Positions 1 to 10,100 of a DNA stretch of 23,909 bases are shown here, piece by piece. Under the pieces are notes generated by a model. That model did no database searches. It worked only from the letters and a program-made list of their open reading frames with translations, and was not told the DNA's origin. Made by a program: the position numbers and the translations under genes. This DNA comes from Oscillospiraceae bacterium (GTDB taxonomy: Bacteria > Bacillota > Clostridia > Oscillospirales > Oscillospiraceae), in the NCBI GenBank assembly GCA_020025345.1, contig JAHHSH010000025.1, positions 1 to 23,909 on the forward strand, in the 5' to 3' direction. Every line of letters begins with the position of its first letter. The first letter of the stretch is position 1.

Positions 1-53
1 AGACCTTGAACGCTGAGGAATATGCCGTCATGGAAGCCATGTCCGGCCTGTAA
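1..53 (+). CDS. 3' end of an unidentified gene
   Basis: An open frame enters at the left edge (codons start at base 3) and ends with TAA at 51-53. Only 16 residues are visible, ending NAEEYAVMEAMSGL. The end is hydrophilic and probably helical. It is too short to assign. DUF624 genes often sit beside carbohydrate ABC-transporter genes, so a sugar-uptake or sugar-metabolism protein is possible, but that rests on context alone. It lies 15 bases upstream of the DUF624 gene on the same strand, so the two are probably co-transcribed. Confidence 0.6.
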   Translation, partial: TLNAEEYAVMEAMSGL

Positions 54-68
54 GCGGGGGGGGATAAG

Positions 69-698
69 GTGTTTCGCTCGCTCTTTGATCCGGACAGCGG
101 CTTCGGCCGCGCGATGGATCTTATCCTTCGACTTATTATCCTCAATGTGCTGTGGCTGGTGTGTTCGCTCCCCATTGTTACGCTGGGTGCCTCTACCGCG
201 GCGCTTTGCTCGGTACTGATGAAGTTCCGGGAAGGGGAGGAGAGCCATGTGGCTCGCCGCTTCTTCGCCGCATGGCGGCAGAACTGGAAACGTGCCACCG
301 GTACATGGCTAATACTGCTGGCGCTGTTGGCCTTGTTCATCTTTGACTTCTACTTTGGAAGCTGGATGAAGAGCTTTTTGTGGAAAGTCATTGCCGTAGC
401 GGGATTACAGGTGGTAGCACTGGAGTATATCTTTCTCTACCCACTGTTGGCACGCTATGAGAATACATGGCGTGCTCATATGGGCAATGCACTGCGTCTG
501 GGAATCGGGTATTTTCCACGCTTTTTGCTGATCTGGCTGATTTGGGCCGGAGCCATCGCGGTGACGCTGTATTCTCCGGGGATGCTTCACTCGATGATCC
601 CGGTGTGGGCGCTTCTCGGTTGGAGTGGATTGCACTATGTAAATCTGCTGATTCTCCGTCCTGTTTTTGATAAGTTGGATTATCCGGAGAAAAAGTAG
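69..698 (+). CDS. DUF624 (YesL-type) integral membrane protein
   Basis: The 209-residue product matches the usual length of the DUF624/YesL family. Its clearest mark is the first membrane segment with NVLWLVCSLPIVTLGAST (residues about 26-43), the family's conserved N-terminal block. A second mark is YPLLARYENT near residue 124. About five hydrophobic segments can be seen, around residues 17-48, 78-97, 103-123, 148-168 and 176-196. The protein should sit in the cytoplasmic membrane. Its biochemical role is not established; family members commonly neighbour sugar ABC transporters and glycoside hydrolases. The start is GTG at 69: the G-rich stretch 56-64 supplies a Shine-Dalgarno-like sequence, and the conserved block begins too early for a downstream ATG. 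The gene ends TAG at 696-698 and is followed by a strong terminator, so it is the last gene of its operon. The run of eight G at 56-63 between the genes is a possible length-variable tract. Confidence 0.9.
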   Translation: MFRSLFDPDSGFGRAMDLILRLIILNVLWLVCSLPIVTLGASTAALCSVLMKFREGEESHVARRFFAAWRQNWKRATGTWLILLALLALFIFDFYFGSWMKSFLWKVIAVAGLQVVALEYIFLYPLLARYENTWRAHMGNALRLGIGYFPRFLLIWLIWAGAIAVTLYSPGMLHSMIPVWALLGWSGLHYVNLLILRPVFDKLDYPEKK

Positions 699-725
699 AA
701 GATACAGGAAAAGACAAATAATTAC

Positions 726-764
726 AAAACCTCTGGCGGGAAAATTCCTGCCAGAGGTTTTCTT
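726..764 (+). terminator. Rho-independent terminator after the DUF624 gene
   Basis: Two 15-base arms (726-740 and 747-761) pair perfectly except for one G-U pair, around a 6-base AAAATT loop. The core is CCTCTGGCGGG against CCTGCCAGAGG, flanked by AAAA on the left and TTTTCTT on the right. It lies 28 bases past the DUF624 stop. The A/T symmetry means it could also work on the opposite strand, but no convergent gene is visible. It insulates the upstream operon from the giant gene. Confidence 0.9.
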
Positions 765-812
765 ATGTCATGGAACAATAGCGCTGCGCGCTTAGGTTGA
801 CGGAGCAGATAT

Positions 813-841
813 TTGCAAGGAATACCTTATTTAATTATATA
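813..841 (+). promoter_or_regulatory. Weak candidate upstream promoter
   Basis: TTGCAA (813-818) and TATATA (836-841) are separated by 17 bases, a plausible sigma-A arrangement. The surroundings are AT-rich, so chance is a real possibility, and the promoter at 958-986 is much better. The rest of 765-942 shows no credible ORF, RNA gene or other element that I recognise. Confidence 0.25.
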
Positions 842-922
842 GAATACGCATGGCGGAGAAAGATGAATCTGGAGAAATAGCGATACCAGAGAGAGGAACG
901 GCAGAGTTTCTAATATGCAGTA

Positions 923-950
923 ATCGACCCTAAAAGCAAAAATTCGACAA
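923..950 (-). promoter_or_regulatory. Candidate pair of Spo0A-type boxes
   Basis: TTCGACAA at 943-950 is the exact reverse complement of the Spo0A box core TTGTCGAA. A weaker match, ATCGACC at 923-929, lies in the same orientation exactly 20 bases upstream, about two helical turns. The strong site ends 7 bases before the -35 element at 958, a position suited to activation of a sigma-A promoter. Spo0A control of the giant gene is inference; a 7-8 base match can occur by chance in AT-rich DNA. Confidence 0.35.
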
Positions 951-957
951 AAAAATA

Positions 958-986
958 TTGCCAAAAAAGGCTGAATACTATATAAT
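958..986 (+). promoter_or_regulatory. Sigma-A (sigma-70-type) promoter of the giant gene
   Basis: The -35 element TTGCCA (958-963, 5 of 6 consensus bases) and -10 element TATAAT (981-986, perfect) are separated by the optimal 17 bases. An A-rich stretch lies just upstream. Transcription would start near 992-994, giving a 5' leader of about 92 bases. This is strong for a gene this long, so extra control (upstream sites or the repeated leader) would make sense. Confidence 0.85.
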
Positions 987-998
987 TATTGTGAATAA

Positions 999-1088
999 AT
1001 GTGCGATAAAGTGTTAAAGCTAAAAAGTTGCCTTTTTATGGGTATTTACTCATTTTGTGCGATAAAGTGTTGGAGGGAGTGCTTATGA
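999..1088 (+). CDS. Possible leader peptide overlapping the giant gene's start
   Basis: A frame opens with ATG at 999, or at an internal ATG at 1038, and ends with TGA at 1086-1088. Its stop overlaps the giant gene's ATG (1085-1087) in the classic ATGA arrangement. The product would be 29 residues (16 from the internal start), Cys-rich, ending CAIKCWRECL. Neither start has a good Shine-Dalgarno sequence, and the first would lie only about 6 bases from the predicted transcript start. It could couple or tune translation of the giant gene, or be a chance ORF. Confidence 0.2.
   Translation: MCDKVLKLKSCLFMGIYSFCAIKCWRECL
1001..1015 (+). repeat. 15-bp direct repeat, copy 1, in the 5' leader
   Basis: GTGCGATAAAGTGTT here is repeated exactly at 1057-1071, with 56 bases between copy starts. 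Copy 1 begins about 8 bases after the predicted transcription start. The two copies fall in different frames of the small leader ORF, so the conserved thing is the nucleotide sequence. It may bind a regulator as DNA or RNA. Confidence 0.85.
1021..1038 (+). promoter_or_regulatory. Small hairpin between the leader repeats
   Basis: TAAAAAG (1021-1027) pairs perfectly with CTTTTTA (1032-1038) across a TTGC loop. The 7-bp stem is AU-rich and has only one G-C pair, so it is weak alone. It sits between the two 15-bp repeats in the predicted leader RNA. It lacks the GC-rich stem expected of a terminator. Confidence 0.4.
1057..1071 (+). repeat. 15-bp direct repeat, copy 2, abutting the ribosome-binding site
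   Basis: This exact second copy of GTGCGATAAAGTGTT ends directly before the Shine-Dalgarno sequence GGAGGG (1072-1077). A protein or RNA bound here could block ribosome loading on the giant gene. Confidence 0.85.
1072..1077 (+). promoter_or_regulatory. Shine-Dalgarno sequence of the giant gene
   Basis: GGAGGG lies 7 bases before the ATG at 1085, near-ideal strength and spacing. It fixes the start, which is immediately followed by a typical signal peptide. Confidence 0.9.
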
Positions 1089-1183
1089 AGAATAAGACAT
1101 GGAGTTTATGGCAAAGAGGGCTCAGCATGCTGTTAGTGCTGCTGTCCATTTTCAATCTTTGCTGGGAAGGCGTTGCGTACGCT
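1085..1183 (+). other. Signal peptide of the giant protein
   Basis: Residues 1-33 have a basic start (MKNK, then R11), a hydrophobic core (about residues 13-27, including SMLLVLLSIF) and a cleavage site after AYA (residues 31-33). The Cys at 26 lacks a lipobox, so type I signal peptidase cleavage is expected. This places the protein outside the membrane. Confidence 0.85.
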
Positions 1184-4100
1184 GTAACGCAGCCCCCCGG
1201 GGATATTGGACTGCCTGCCATCGGGGTTAGTTTTAAGCCTGAAAAGATTGGCAGTACAATGGGCAACCAAGTGTCAAAGGATACCTATTTGCTGGGCGTA
1301 GGCGCAGAAATGGGTATCGACGTGATACTTACGCCGGGCTTCACTCAGGGATATGCTGAGGGAGGCTATATTGATTTTATCCTACCTTATATATATAAGG
1401 ACCCGGAGACGGGCTCCATGCGTGTGACCATGGATGGTGTAAAGCCGGCGGGTATCCCCGACAAGGATATTATGGGTATTGAAGCCAAGGTCGAGGGCGC
1501 TGTGGAGCAGAACTGGATTCAGGATAAGACCTATGGTGAAGCGGGATCGGAGGGGTATTCCAGAGGACGTATCCGTATCAAGGCAACCCCTGGCAAAAAC
1601 ATTGAACCTGGTCCCATCTCTTTCTCTTTGTTCTTTAAGTTCTACGGAGATGTTCCCGAAAACGTGTCCGGCTCCATTTTCCTGGGCGGCGGATATGCCA
1701 AATACCACAAGGATGGAATGAGCACATCCGAGGGGTTTGATGTTCGCCCTGGCAGTGGTGCAGAAAAGGATATTACGACCCTGAATATCGTCAACTCCAA
1801 TCTGCAGTGGGATGCGGAGATCTCTCAGGTCGGCGAGGCTGTTCTTTGGGACAAGTATAACTATATGACCTATGCGATCAAGGTGAAAAATACCACCTCT
1901 GATGGCAGCAACAGTAAAATTGACGACTTTGAGATCAACCTGAAGATCCCCAGTTATGTGACAAATTCCGGCGAAGGCGGTGCGCTGGAGGAGGATATGA
2001 TGCAGTGGCTGGCCGTGGACGGTCAGGCACCGCAGAAAAATGATAACTTCGGCGATGAAATGCGCAGCAAGGACTTTATCGGTGTCCCGAACCAAGGCGG
2101 TGTGCTGATATATGATGTGACGGACATTCCTCAGGGGGAGCGGGATAAATTCGATCCCCATGATGAGGAAACAACGTGGACGCCACTGAAGTACCACTAT
2201 CCTCTGGCTGGTAAGATCAGTATTCCTGTGCCTGCACCGGAAGGCGATCTGGATCCCGGTGAGTACCGCGAATTCTATGTGGCTGTGCCTTTTGCGAACA
2301 ATCTGAAAATCGATGCAGCAAGCGGCAAGTACAAGTGCGACACGGTGCTTTGGCCTACTATCCATTTCGGCGGCCAGGGCGTAGGCTGGACGATTGAAAA
2401 GAAGTTCACAGGCTATTTTCAGAAAAAGCAGTGGGGATTTGAAAATAATAAATATGTACTGCCGGATGAGGAACCCTTTGTTCCGGCAGATGATAAGCAA
2501 ATTCCTATCCGTGGGATGGACACCTATTATTTGGATGGCTTCCATAATACCGGTAATGTGCCGGCGTTTCATCCTGTGGTCGTGGATACACTGCCGGATA
2601 AATTTGATGTCCGGCGCATTGAGATTCAGCTGAATCCGGATGAGCAGACTGTCCGGCCATTAAGCGATTGGTTCAAGGAGGAACCGCTGAGCTTTGTGTT
2701 CCAAAATGCGCAGAACGAGACGGTGTCGGTTCCAGCTGCCGATCTTGGAATCGGTGTATCGGAAAAAATTGACGAGACGACATTGCAGGCTACCTATTCC
2801 TTCGAGGTCGGCAATGCCATCGACCGGTTTCTTCAGGAGTCGAGCCATCAGGGCTGGACGTTCAGCCGGCAGTTTACGCTGGCGATGAAGAAACGTGTGG
2901 CTGTGGATGAAACGCTGCCGGGGCGTATTGCAGTTATCGGCCAGACAGATGGCTCGCGTCCCATTTTAAATACCGTGCGTACGGATTATGAGCACTGGTA
3001 CTGGGTCATTCCTACAGCAGAACAGGAAGGTCATTATCAGATTGAACATAAGAAGGCGGATGAAAATACCGCGCAGTTAACGCCGACTCCCTCCAATCCG
3101 CAGATGCAGACCCATGGCGTACTGATTCCAGAGCGGGGAGATCCTATGCTCAGTCCGGCGAATGGTACCATGAATGTCCCTGTAAACGAGGATGTTTCTG
3201 CACTGCGTTATGTAGTTGGCAACGGGAATAAATTCATGATGAAGGCAGCATGCCTATCCGTTGGCCCGCTCTTTGCGGAAAAAGATCCTGCGGACAAAGA
3301 GCCTTTTGAATTTATCGCCAAGGAGGTCTATCTTTCAAAGGGGCTGCTGGAACACTCCGTGCTGGACTACGTTGTTCTGGTGGATGAATACGGCAGCGAG
3401 ACGGTGATTTCAGGAAATAACCTGACTCCGTCCGAACCCGGAATGGATATAACCATCCGTATATCTGATTATATTAGCGAAAGAACGCTTAAAAACGTCC
3501 GTGTTTATGTAAAAGACTTTGCAGGCCTGACAGGCTTCGACGCGGACGCCTATGTGGAAGTCCGCGGTGCGGTTACCCGCGTAGGGGAGTACGAAGCGCA
3601 GGCCACTTGGGGAACGGACTATCGTTCCAGCGATATTCCGGATGTAAGAACCTCCGGCACGGCCAAGCTGACCGTACAAGAGGCGCAGCCCATACTGGGA
3701 ACACACGGTATTTACCGTGAACCGGGCGGCGCGGAAACCATTGGCGGTCTCAATGCGTACCAGACGGTTCCTCTGGATAAGGACGTAGCCGGTCTGCGGT
3801 ATGTCTTGGGGAACAGCAGCATTTCCGGACTCACACGGAGTGTACTTGAAATTGGACCGCTGTTTTTGCGGGCTGATAATGAGTATACCGAATATGGTTT
3901 CAAAACCAATCAGATCCGCATTTCTCCGGAACTGCTCTCTTGCGGCAAAATCGAGAATATTGTGCTGACCGATAAGGCAGGCAAAAAAGTTACGCTGGAG
4001 TTGCCTGCGGAAATCGGTGAGAACGGCTTGCTCATCGAAGAAGCTGAGTGGAAAGCGAAGGCTGCTTCTTTTGGTGAGATCAATGCTGTGACCGTTAACT

Positions 4101-7100
4101 TCTTCTCTTTCGGAAGCGAGATTCCCCTGGAACGGAATGCTGCTATTGATTTGCTGGGAACGGATACACGCCCCGGCCACTATTCGGCGCCCGGCGCTTG
4201 GGGAACTAATTACCCAGCGGGAACGATTCAGAACATAACGGCCAATGCCAGTGCGTATCTCTATACGCAGGAGGCTGTGCCGCAGCTGGAGGGCCACGGC
4301 GTATGGCGTACTGACCCGGAACAGGTGAGCGGACCCGACCAGTATCAGACGGTGCCCGTTGATGAAGATGCGGCAGGCCTGCGGTATGTGTTGGGGAACA
4401 CCAGCGCCTCTGCAATGACGCCGGGTATGCTGAAAATCGGCGCTCTCTTCTTCAAGAACGGTGATACCTATACTTCCTACGGATTCCGGACGAATAAAAT
4501 CTATCTCTCTCCGGAACTGCTCGCTTGCAGCAGTATCAAAAATATTGTACTGACGGACAGAGTGGGCGAAGAAGTTGTGCTGGAGCTGCCGAGTGCTGTG
4601 GAAAGCGGCGGCTTGACCATTGCGGAGGCGCAGTGGAAAGCAAAGAACTCTGCTTTCGGAGAAATCAATGAGATTCAAGTCAACTTCAATCGTTTCGACA
4701 ACAAGATTGAACTGAGCAATGGAGCGCTGATTGATTTGTTGGGAACGGATAACCTTCCCGGCCAGCATCAGGTTCCTGCGGTTTGGAGCACAAATTACAG
4801 AGAGGGAACCATCCGCAATGTATCGGCTGACAGCAATGCCGGCCTGTATACGCAGGAGGCAGCGCCCAGACTGGAAGGCCACGGCGTGTGGCGCTCCAAC
4901 CCGGAGCAGGTCAGCCCTGTTGGTCAGTATCAGAAGGTACCGCTCAATGAAGATGGTGCAGCGCTGCGATATGTATTCGGAAATACCAGCGACACGCACA
5001 TGACCCCCAGCCGCTTGACCATCAGTTCTCTGATGAGAAAATGGGGTAACCTGTGGAATGGTTTTGAGGCGGATGAACTGTACCTTTCCGGCGCAGTGCT
5101 GGCGCATGGCGTCATCAATCGAATCGAACTGACAGACGAGCAGGGGCAAAAGGTGACATTGACTGCGGATAAACTTCCGGCAGGCGATGATATGTCAATT
5201 CCTGAGGCTCTGTGGAAAGCAGAGAACTCTAAATTCGGTTCTTTGATGAACGTTGCCATCTACTTTGACCGCTTCGATGCCGGGGTAGATCTTGCGCAAA
5301 ACGCCTATGTGGAAGTGCGAGGCAAGGCGACCTACAGATACAGATATAATCACAACTATAACTATGATTATAATCTGGCGGTATCTGCCGGGTGGCAGAC
5401 ACTGTACGATGTCATCCCGAATCAGTATGCCAACAGTGACGCCAGAGTGCAGACTGTTCCTGCCTTGCCCTCTGTCAGCGCGGCGGCAAAGTCTGAGACG
5501 CAGACTGGAAGAAGTGTGCCCATGCTCTACAAGGATCCGGGCTGCTATCAGTTTGTAGTCGAGAATAAGTCCGCCACGTCGGTAGGCAGAAGTGAAATTC
5601 TGCTGACGTTGGACAGTGTGGCAGAGCAGGGAACAGGAAAAGATCTAAAACACCTGCGCGGTTTCGACACAGATAAGATCTGGATTGGAAACTCCTATGC
5701 GCTGGCAGGAGAGATCGAGCAGATCGAACTGTTCGATTGGAATCAGGATCCGAGCAAGGATACGGCCAAGGTCAGCTTCACGCTGGAGGAGGCGGAGCGC
5801 TATCGGGATGCAGATGGAAATATTGTCATTCCGAGAGATGCATTTGCGGATATTGAGTATCTCAAATATGTGCGCATTGGCATGAAGAACTTCTACGGCA
5901 ATGCTGTTGCTGCCACCGAGCAGGACGCTGAGGATCGCGCCTTGCATCTGAATCTGTGCGGCAAGGCCGCTTGGCTGGACACATTGACAGGAACGGTGGT
6001 CTTCTCACCGAAGGAGGAGGTCTATACAGCCAGCGATGCGGTAAGCGACAGTGCTTACTTCGTGGTGGAGCGCTCCAAGCAGACGATTCACTCCCACATT
6101 CTCTATGATGATGTGTCGGAGGTATCCTACGAAAAGAACAGCAATGACGATCGGAACACCATGTATATGGGACTTCCGTATGCTCGTGATTTCATTTTCC
6201 GCAGCGAGCTGCTCAACACATCCAAGTATACGCTCGATGACGTAGACACGCTCTTTACGCTGGAACTCGACAGCAATGCCGAGGGCTTCCACACCAAGGA
6301 GGTACGCATCCATAAGGATCTAATCGACAACTATCAGAGTGTTGAAAAGATTACGCTTACCGGCTTGAATAACCAGACAGCGGTGGTAGAGTATGATGCT
6401 GCTGCCGGGAAGTTCATGTACCAGGGGGCGGAAGTGGGCCGCTTTGAAAACGGCATGTGGATCCTGGATCAGCTGGAAGGCTTTGAGCTTTCCAATCTGA
6501 AGAGCCTGTGCCTGACCGGTCAGAAATTTGCCTATACGGGAGATCCTGCCACTGAGGGTAAGCACTTCTATGTGGATTTCTTCGGCTTTGAGGATTCTCC
6601 TATCCACTCCTACAGTACCTATCAGGTGGATAGTACCCACTATCTGGATGGCGTCCGTGATAATGAATCCTATGCATTGAAGATGCGGGATGATGCGACG
6701 GCTTATGTTGCCAAGCTCTATTTTGACACGGTAATCGTGGCGGGCTATAACGACAATACGCAGGATAAGAAATTTGATCGCGTATCTACACCGTTGGAGG
6801 ATGTCCGTGAGGCCGGATATTACTGCGGCACCAACTGGGGTGACAATACCGAGCTGGAAATCGGCTATAAGTCGATGGGCTCCTTTATGGTGGATTTCCG
6901 CCAGCACCTGAATGTGGGAAGCAACTATCCCGAGGGTGCTATCCGGCAGGAACACCAGAATATGTATTATGTGAATGAGCAGTCTTTGAATACGGCGGCC
7001 GATGTGGAAATCACGGTAGACCTGCCCTATGAATACTTCGATACGTATTACATCAAGGTGGATCCCAGAGTCAAGGGGCATCTCAATTCTGTGACAGTGA

Positions 7101-10100
7101 TTCGCAAGGACGGTACCAAAGAAACCATCGACTATGACGACCTGCAGTGGGGGGCTGTGGAGACCGACGCAGAAGGGAATGCCTTCTGCCGTGTGAACTT
7201 GGTCAGTGAAGAAAGCACCGGCAGATTTACGGACAATCAGGCGGACTTCTACAAGGCACCGGCGGACTATGGCATTCCTGCTAACCCGATTAAGCAGGCA
7301 ATCTTTAACCTGAGCATCAACCAGGCGCAGAACCATGAGGAGAACGGCGTAACGGTGGCTAACCGGCCGGACTATGGTACCTGGTACAAGGACAGCGATG
7401 AGTCCAGCAAGTATATGTTCGAGATCACCGGTCGCTTCTATAAGATGGAAGCCTATCCCGGTGGAAAGGGCCAGGTATATGCTACAGCCGATACCAAGCT
7501 GACAATCGGTACGCAGCAGGGTAAGCAGCGTGTGGAGACATCCAGAGGCTACGACAGTAAGTCCAGCTGGAGTTATCACAACGAGTATCAGTATAGATAT
7601 CAGACCTGTGGCCGCGATAGCTGCTGGTGCACTTGGACATATAAGCCATTCCGCGCGGGGAACCTTTTCTCCAAGACCTATGTCCATGTACTCCGCGATA
7701 ATGCTACGGTGATCAAGGGTGCGACAACGACTCCCGGCAATCAGAGCAACACGGACGCATACTTCGGTTTGGACAACCAGTATGTGGTCAGCTTCTATCG
7801 AAGCAACCGTTCTGATAATTACTTTGATACCACAGGTAACATGGGGAAAGTTTGGTATCAACATTATCAGGATCCGGCAGACTGGTCTGGCAAGATCGGT
7901 TATGGCGACGAGATCATTCTGCGGGATACCATGCCGACCATTCGCCCCCACGAGCTCTATGGCTACTATGGTTTCCTGTCTACCGGACTTACCTTGAAGC
8001 CGGCGATTGCCAAGTATCTGGATACCATTGAGCTGAAGGTAGCGGATGTAGACAAGGATGGGAAACAGGCGAATCCCTATACCGTTACGGTGAGTGTTGA
8101 TGCGCTTACAGATACGGCGGAGGGGAAGAACCTGAACTTTGTGTACGCCAAGGAAGCCCCCGGTGAGGGAGGTAATCCTGAGCCTACCGTGGAAAATGGT
8201 CAGCTGCACCTCGGTTCCGGTCAGTTTGTTCTGAGCTATGATATCCATCTGAAGAACATGATGGGTAACGGCGAATATACCAAGGAGCTGGGACAGCTGG
8301 GACAGCCGGACTTTAACGGCGGCTCCAATGACATTGACCTCATTGTACATGGCCGTCCCTATGTGATTTCCGGTAAAGACAACGCAAAGGATGGTACCAA
8401 TACCATCACGGCTGTCAATAAGGTGGATTACGAGCCGAAGACGGAGTACGAGAACCACGTGGATGACGCCCTGCTGATGGGATTTATGATCCGCATGGTA
8501 CCGGGTTATCGGATCGACCACATCAACCCGGAACAGAACATCACGGATTATCAGACCAACAATGTAGACCCCACTGTGGCGGAATTTGGCGTGAAGGTTT
8601 GGAACGAGCCTAACTCCGGCAGCAACGAGGGACGGAATATGCGGGCCCGGATCGATTCGGCGCTCATGACCAACAACATGAACGAGAATTTCCGCCTGCA
8701 GAAGATCTATATTCCCAAGTTCCTGGTGGATGGAGATTGGTTCCATGCAACGAAACTGCTGCTTACGATTAACGGTAAGGAGCACGAGGTACCACTGGCA
8801 GCGGCGGAGCTGAAGAATTCTGCGAAACACGCTGATTGCTACGAGATAGATGTGGAGCAGATTATCCGTGACAACCTTGCAAAGGGCTATGCACAGGAGT
8901 ACCAGAACCGGCAGACGGACTTTGTGACCTACTTGAAGGCACATGTGACTGATTTCCGTCTGACCTTCGAGGCCGTCGATCCCCTGGGGAGTAATCCCGA
9001 TACCGTACTCGATCAGGGGCAGTATCTGACTGCAGATAAGCAGGACGGATACACCTACTGGTATGACGGCGTCTATGTGGATCGCACCGAGGAGGAATTC
9101 ACGCAGAATGTGTGGACGGAGGATTCCACGCCCACCTTCGGAAAGGTTCCTAATCTCAACTCGGGTCGGAATATGTATAACAGTATCGCAGGTCAGGTTA
9201 CCTCTGTCGATGTAAACGCGGATACCTATAATAAACCAACTGCTGCCGGCACGCGCTACAGCGACTACTATAATCTGCGAAACCTGTCTGCTGTGATGAA
9301 TTTCTCTGTAACGAGAGATCGCACAACGCAGACCGGGACTGGCTTTGCCTATGACCACGGTGAAGTATCGGAGAGCCCTGTAGAGATAGATCGCTACCAT
9401 CTCATGCCCTATGACTATGTGAACTACACAGTGACAATCGGCAATACCAATGAGGCGGACATTCCCCTCAATTGCCCCACACTGCACTTTGCGGCGCCGG
9501 AGGGACAGCAGATCGTCAAGTGGGAGTTCGTCTCTTCTACAGATGCGGCGCTGACGGCCGGAAATCTGCACGGCACCATGAAAAATGCGGCCGGTGAGAT
9601 CCAGACAGAGAACGGACAGGATTACTCCCTGACCGCCGAGCAGCAGGATGCTCTGTATAAGGAGCTTGCTGTCAAGCTGGATACCCGTCTGGGTGTGGGA
9701 CAGTCTGTGGTGATTCGCGTGACCACCCAGCTTTTGCCCGAACCTGCAAACGACTACGAGGGCAAAACGATCCGAAGTGATGTCTGGGTCACAGCGGAGC
9801 ACACCCACAGCTATCCCCAGTATGCCATTTTCACCAGAGATGGCAGCACGGGCTATTCCCACGGCAGCACAGATCAAGGTGGAACGACTTACTATTACCG
9901 CAACACCAAGGGATCTTCTTCGGAAATGCCGATTTACGAGGTACGGGCACAGAATGAGTTGACCTTCTTCAAAAACAGCAATCAGCTGTCGGTGAGCTAC
10001 ACGTTCGATGATCGTGGATATACCTATGATAATCAGAGTGCCAAGATCCATGTGACCGGCATGAAGAATGACACGGGACACGATTTGGAGAGCCTGATTG

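Noticed and set aside
780..792. GC-rich palindrome AGCGC-TGC-GCGCT in the intergenic region
   Set aside because: A 5-bp stem without a T-tract, after an already sufficient terminator, is too small to call an operator or terminator.
797..825. TTGACG at 797-802 as a -35 element
   Set aside because: No acceptable -10 hexamer lies 16-18 bases downstream.
1085..1183. Lipoprotein signal, because of the Cys at residue 26
   Set aside because: The residues before Cys (IFNLC) do not fit a lipobox, and a good type I site (AYA) follows.
1382..5149. Minus-strand open frames at 1382-2572 and 3410-5149
   Set aside because: Same explanation: they lie fully inside the plus-strand frame, which has a signal peptide, a strong ribosome-binding site and recognisable domains.
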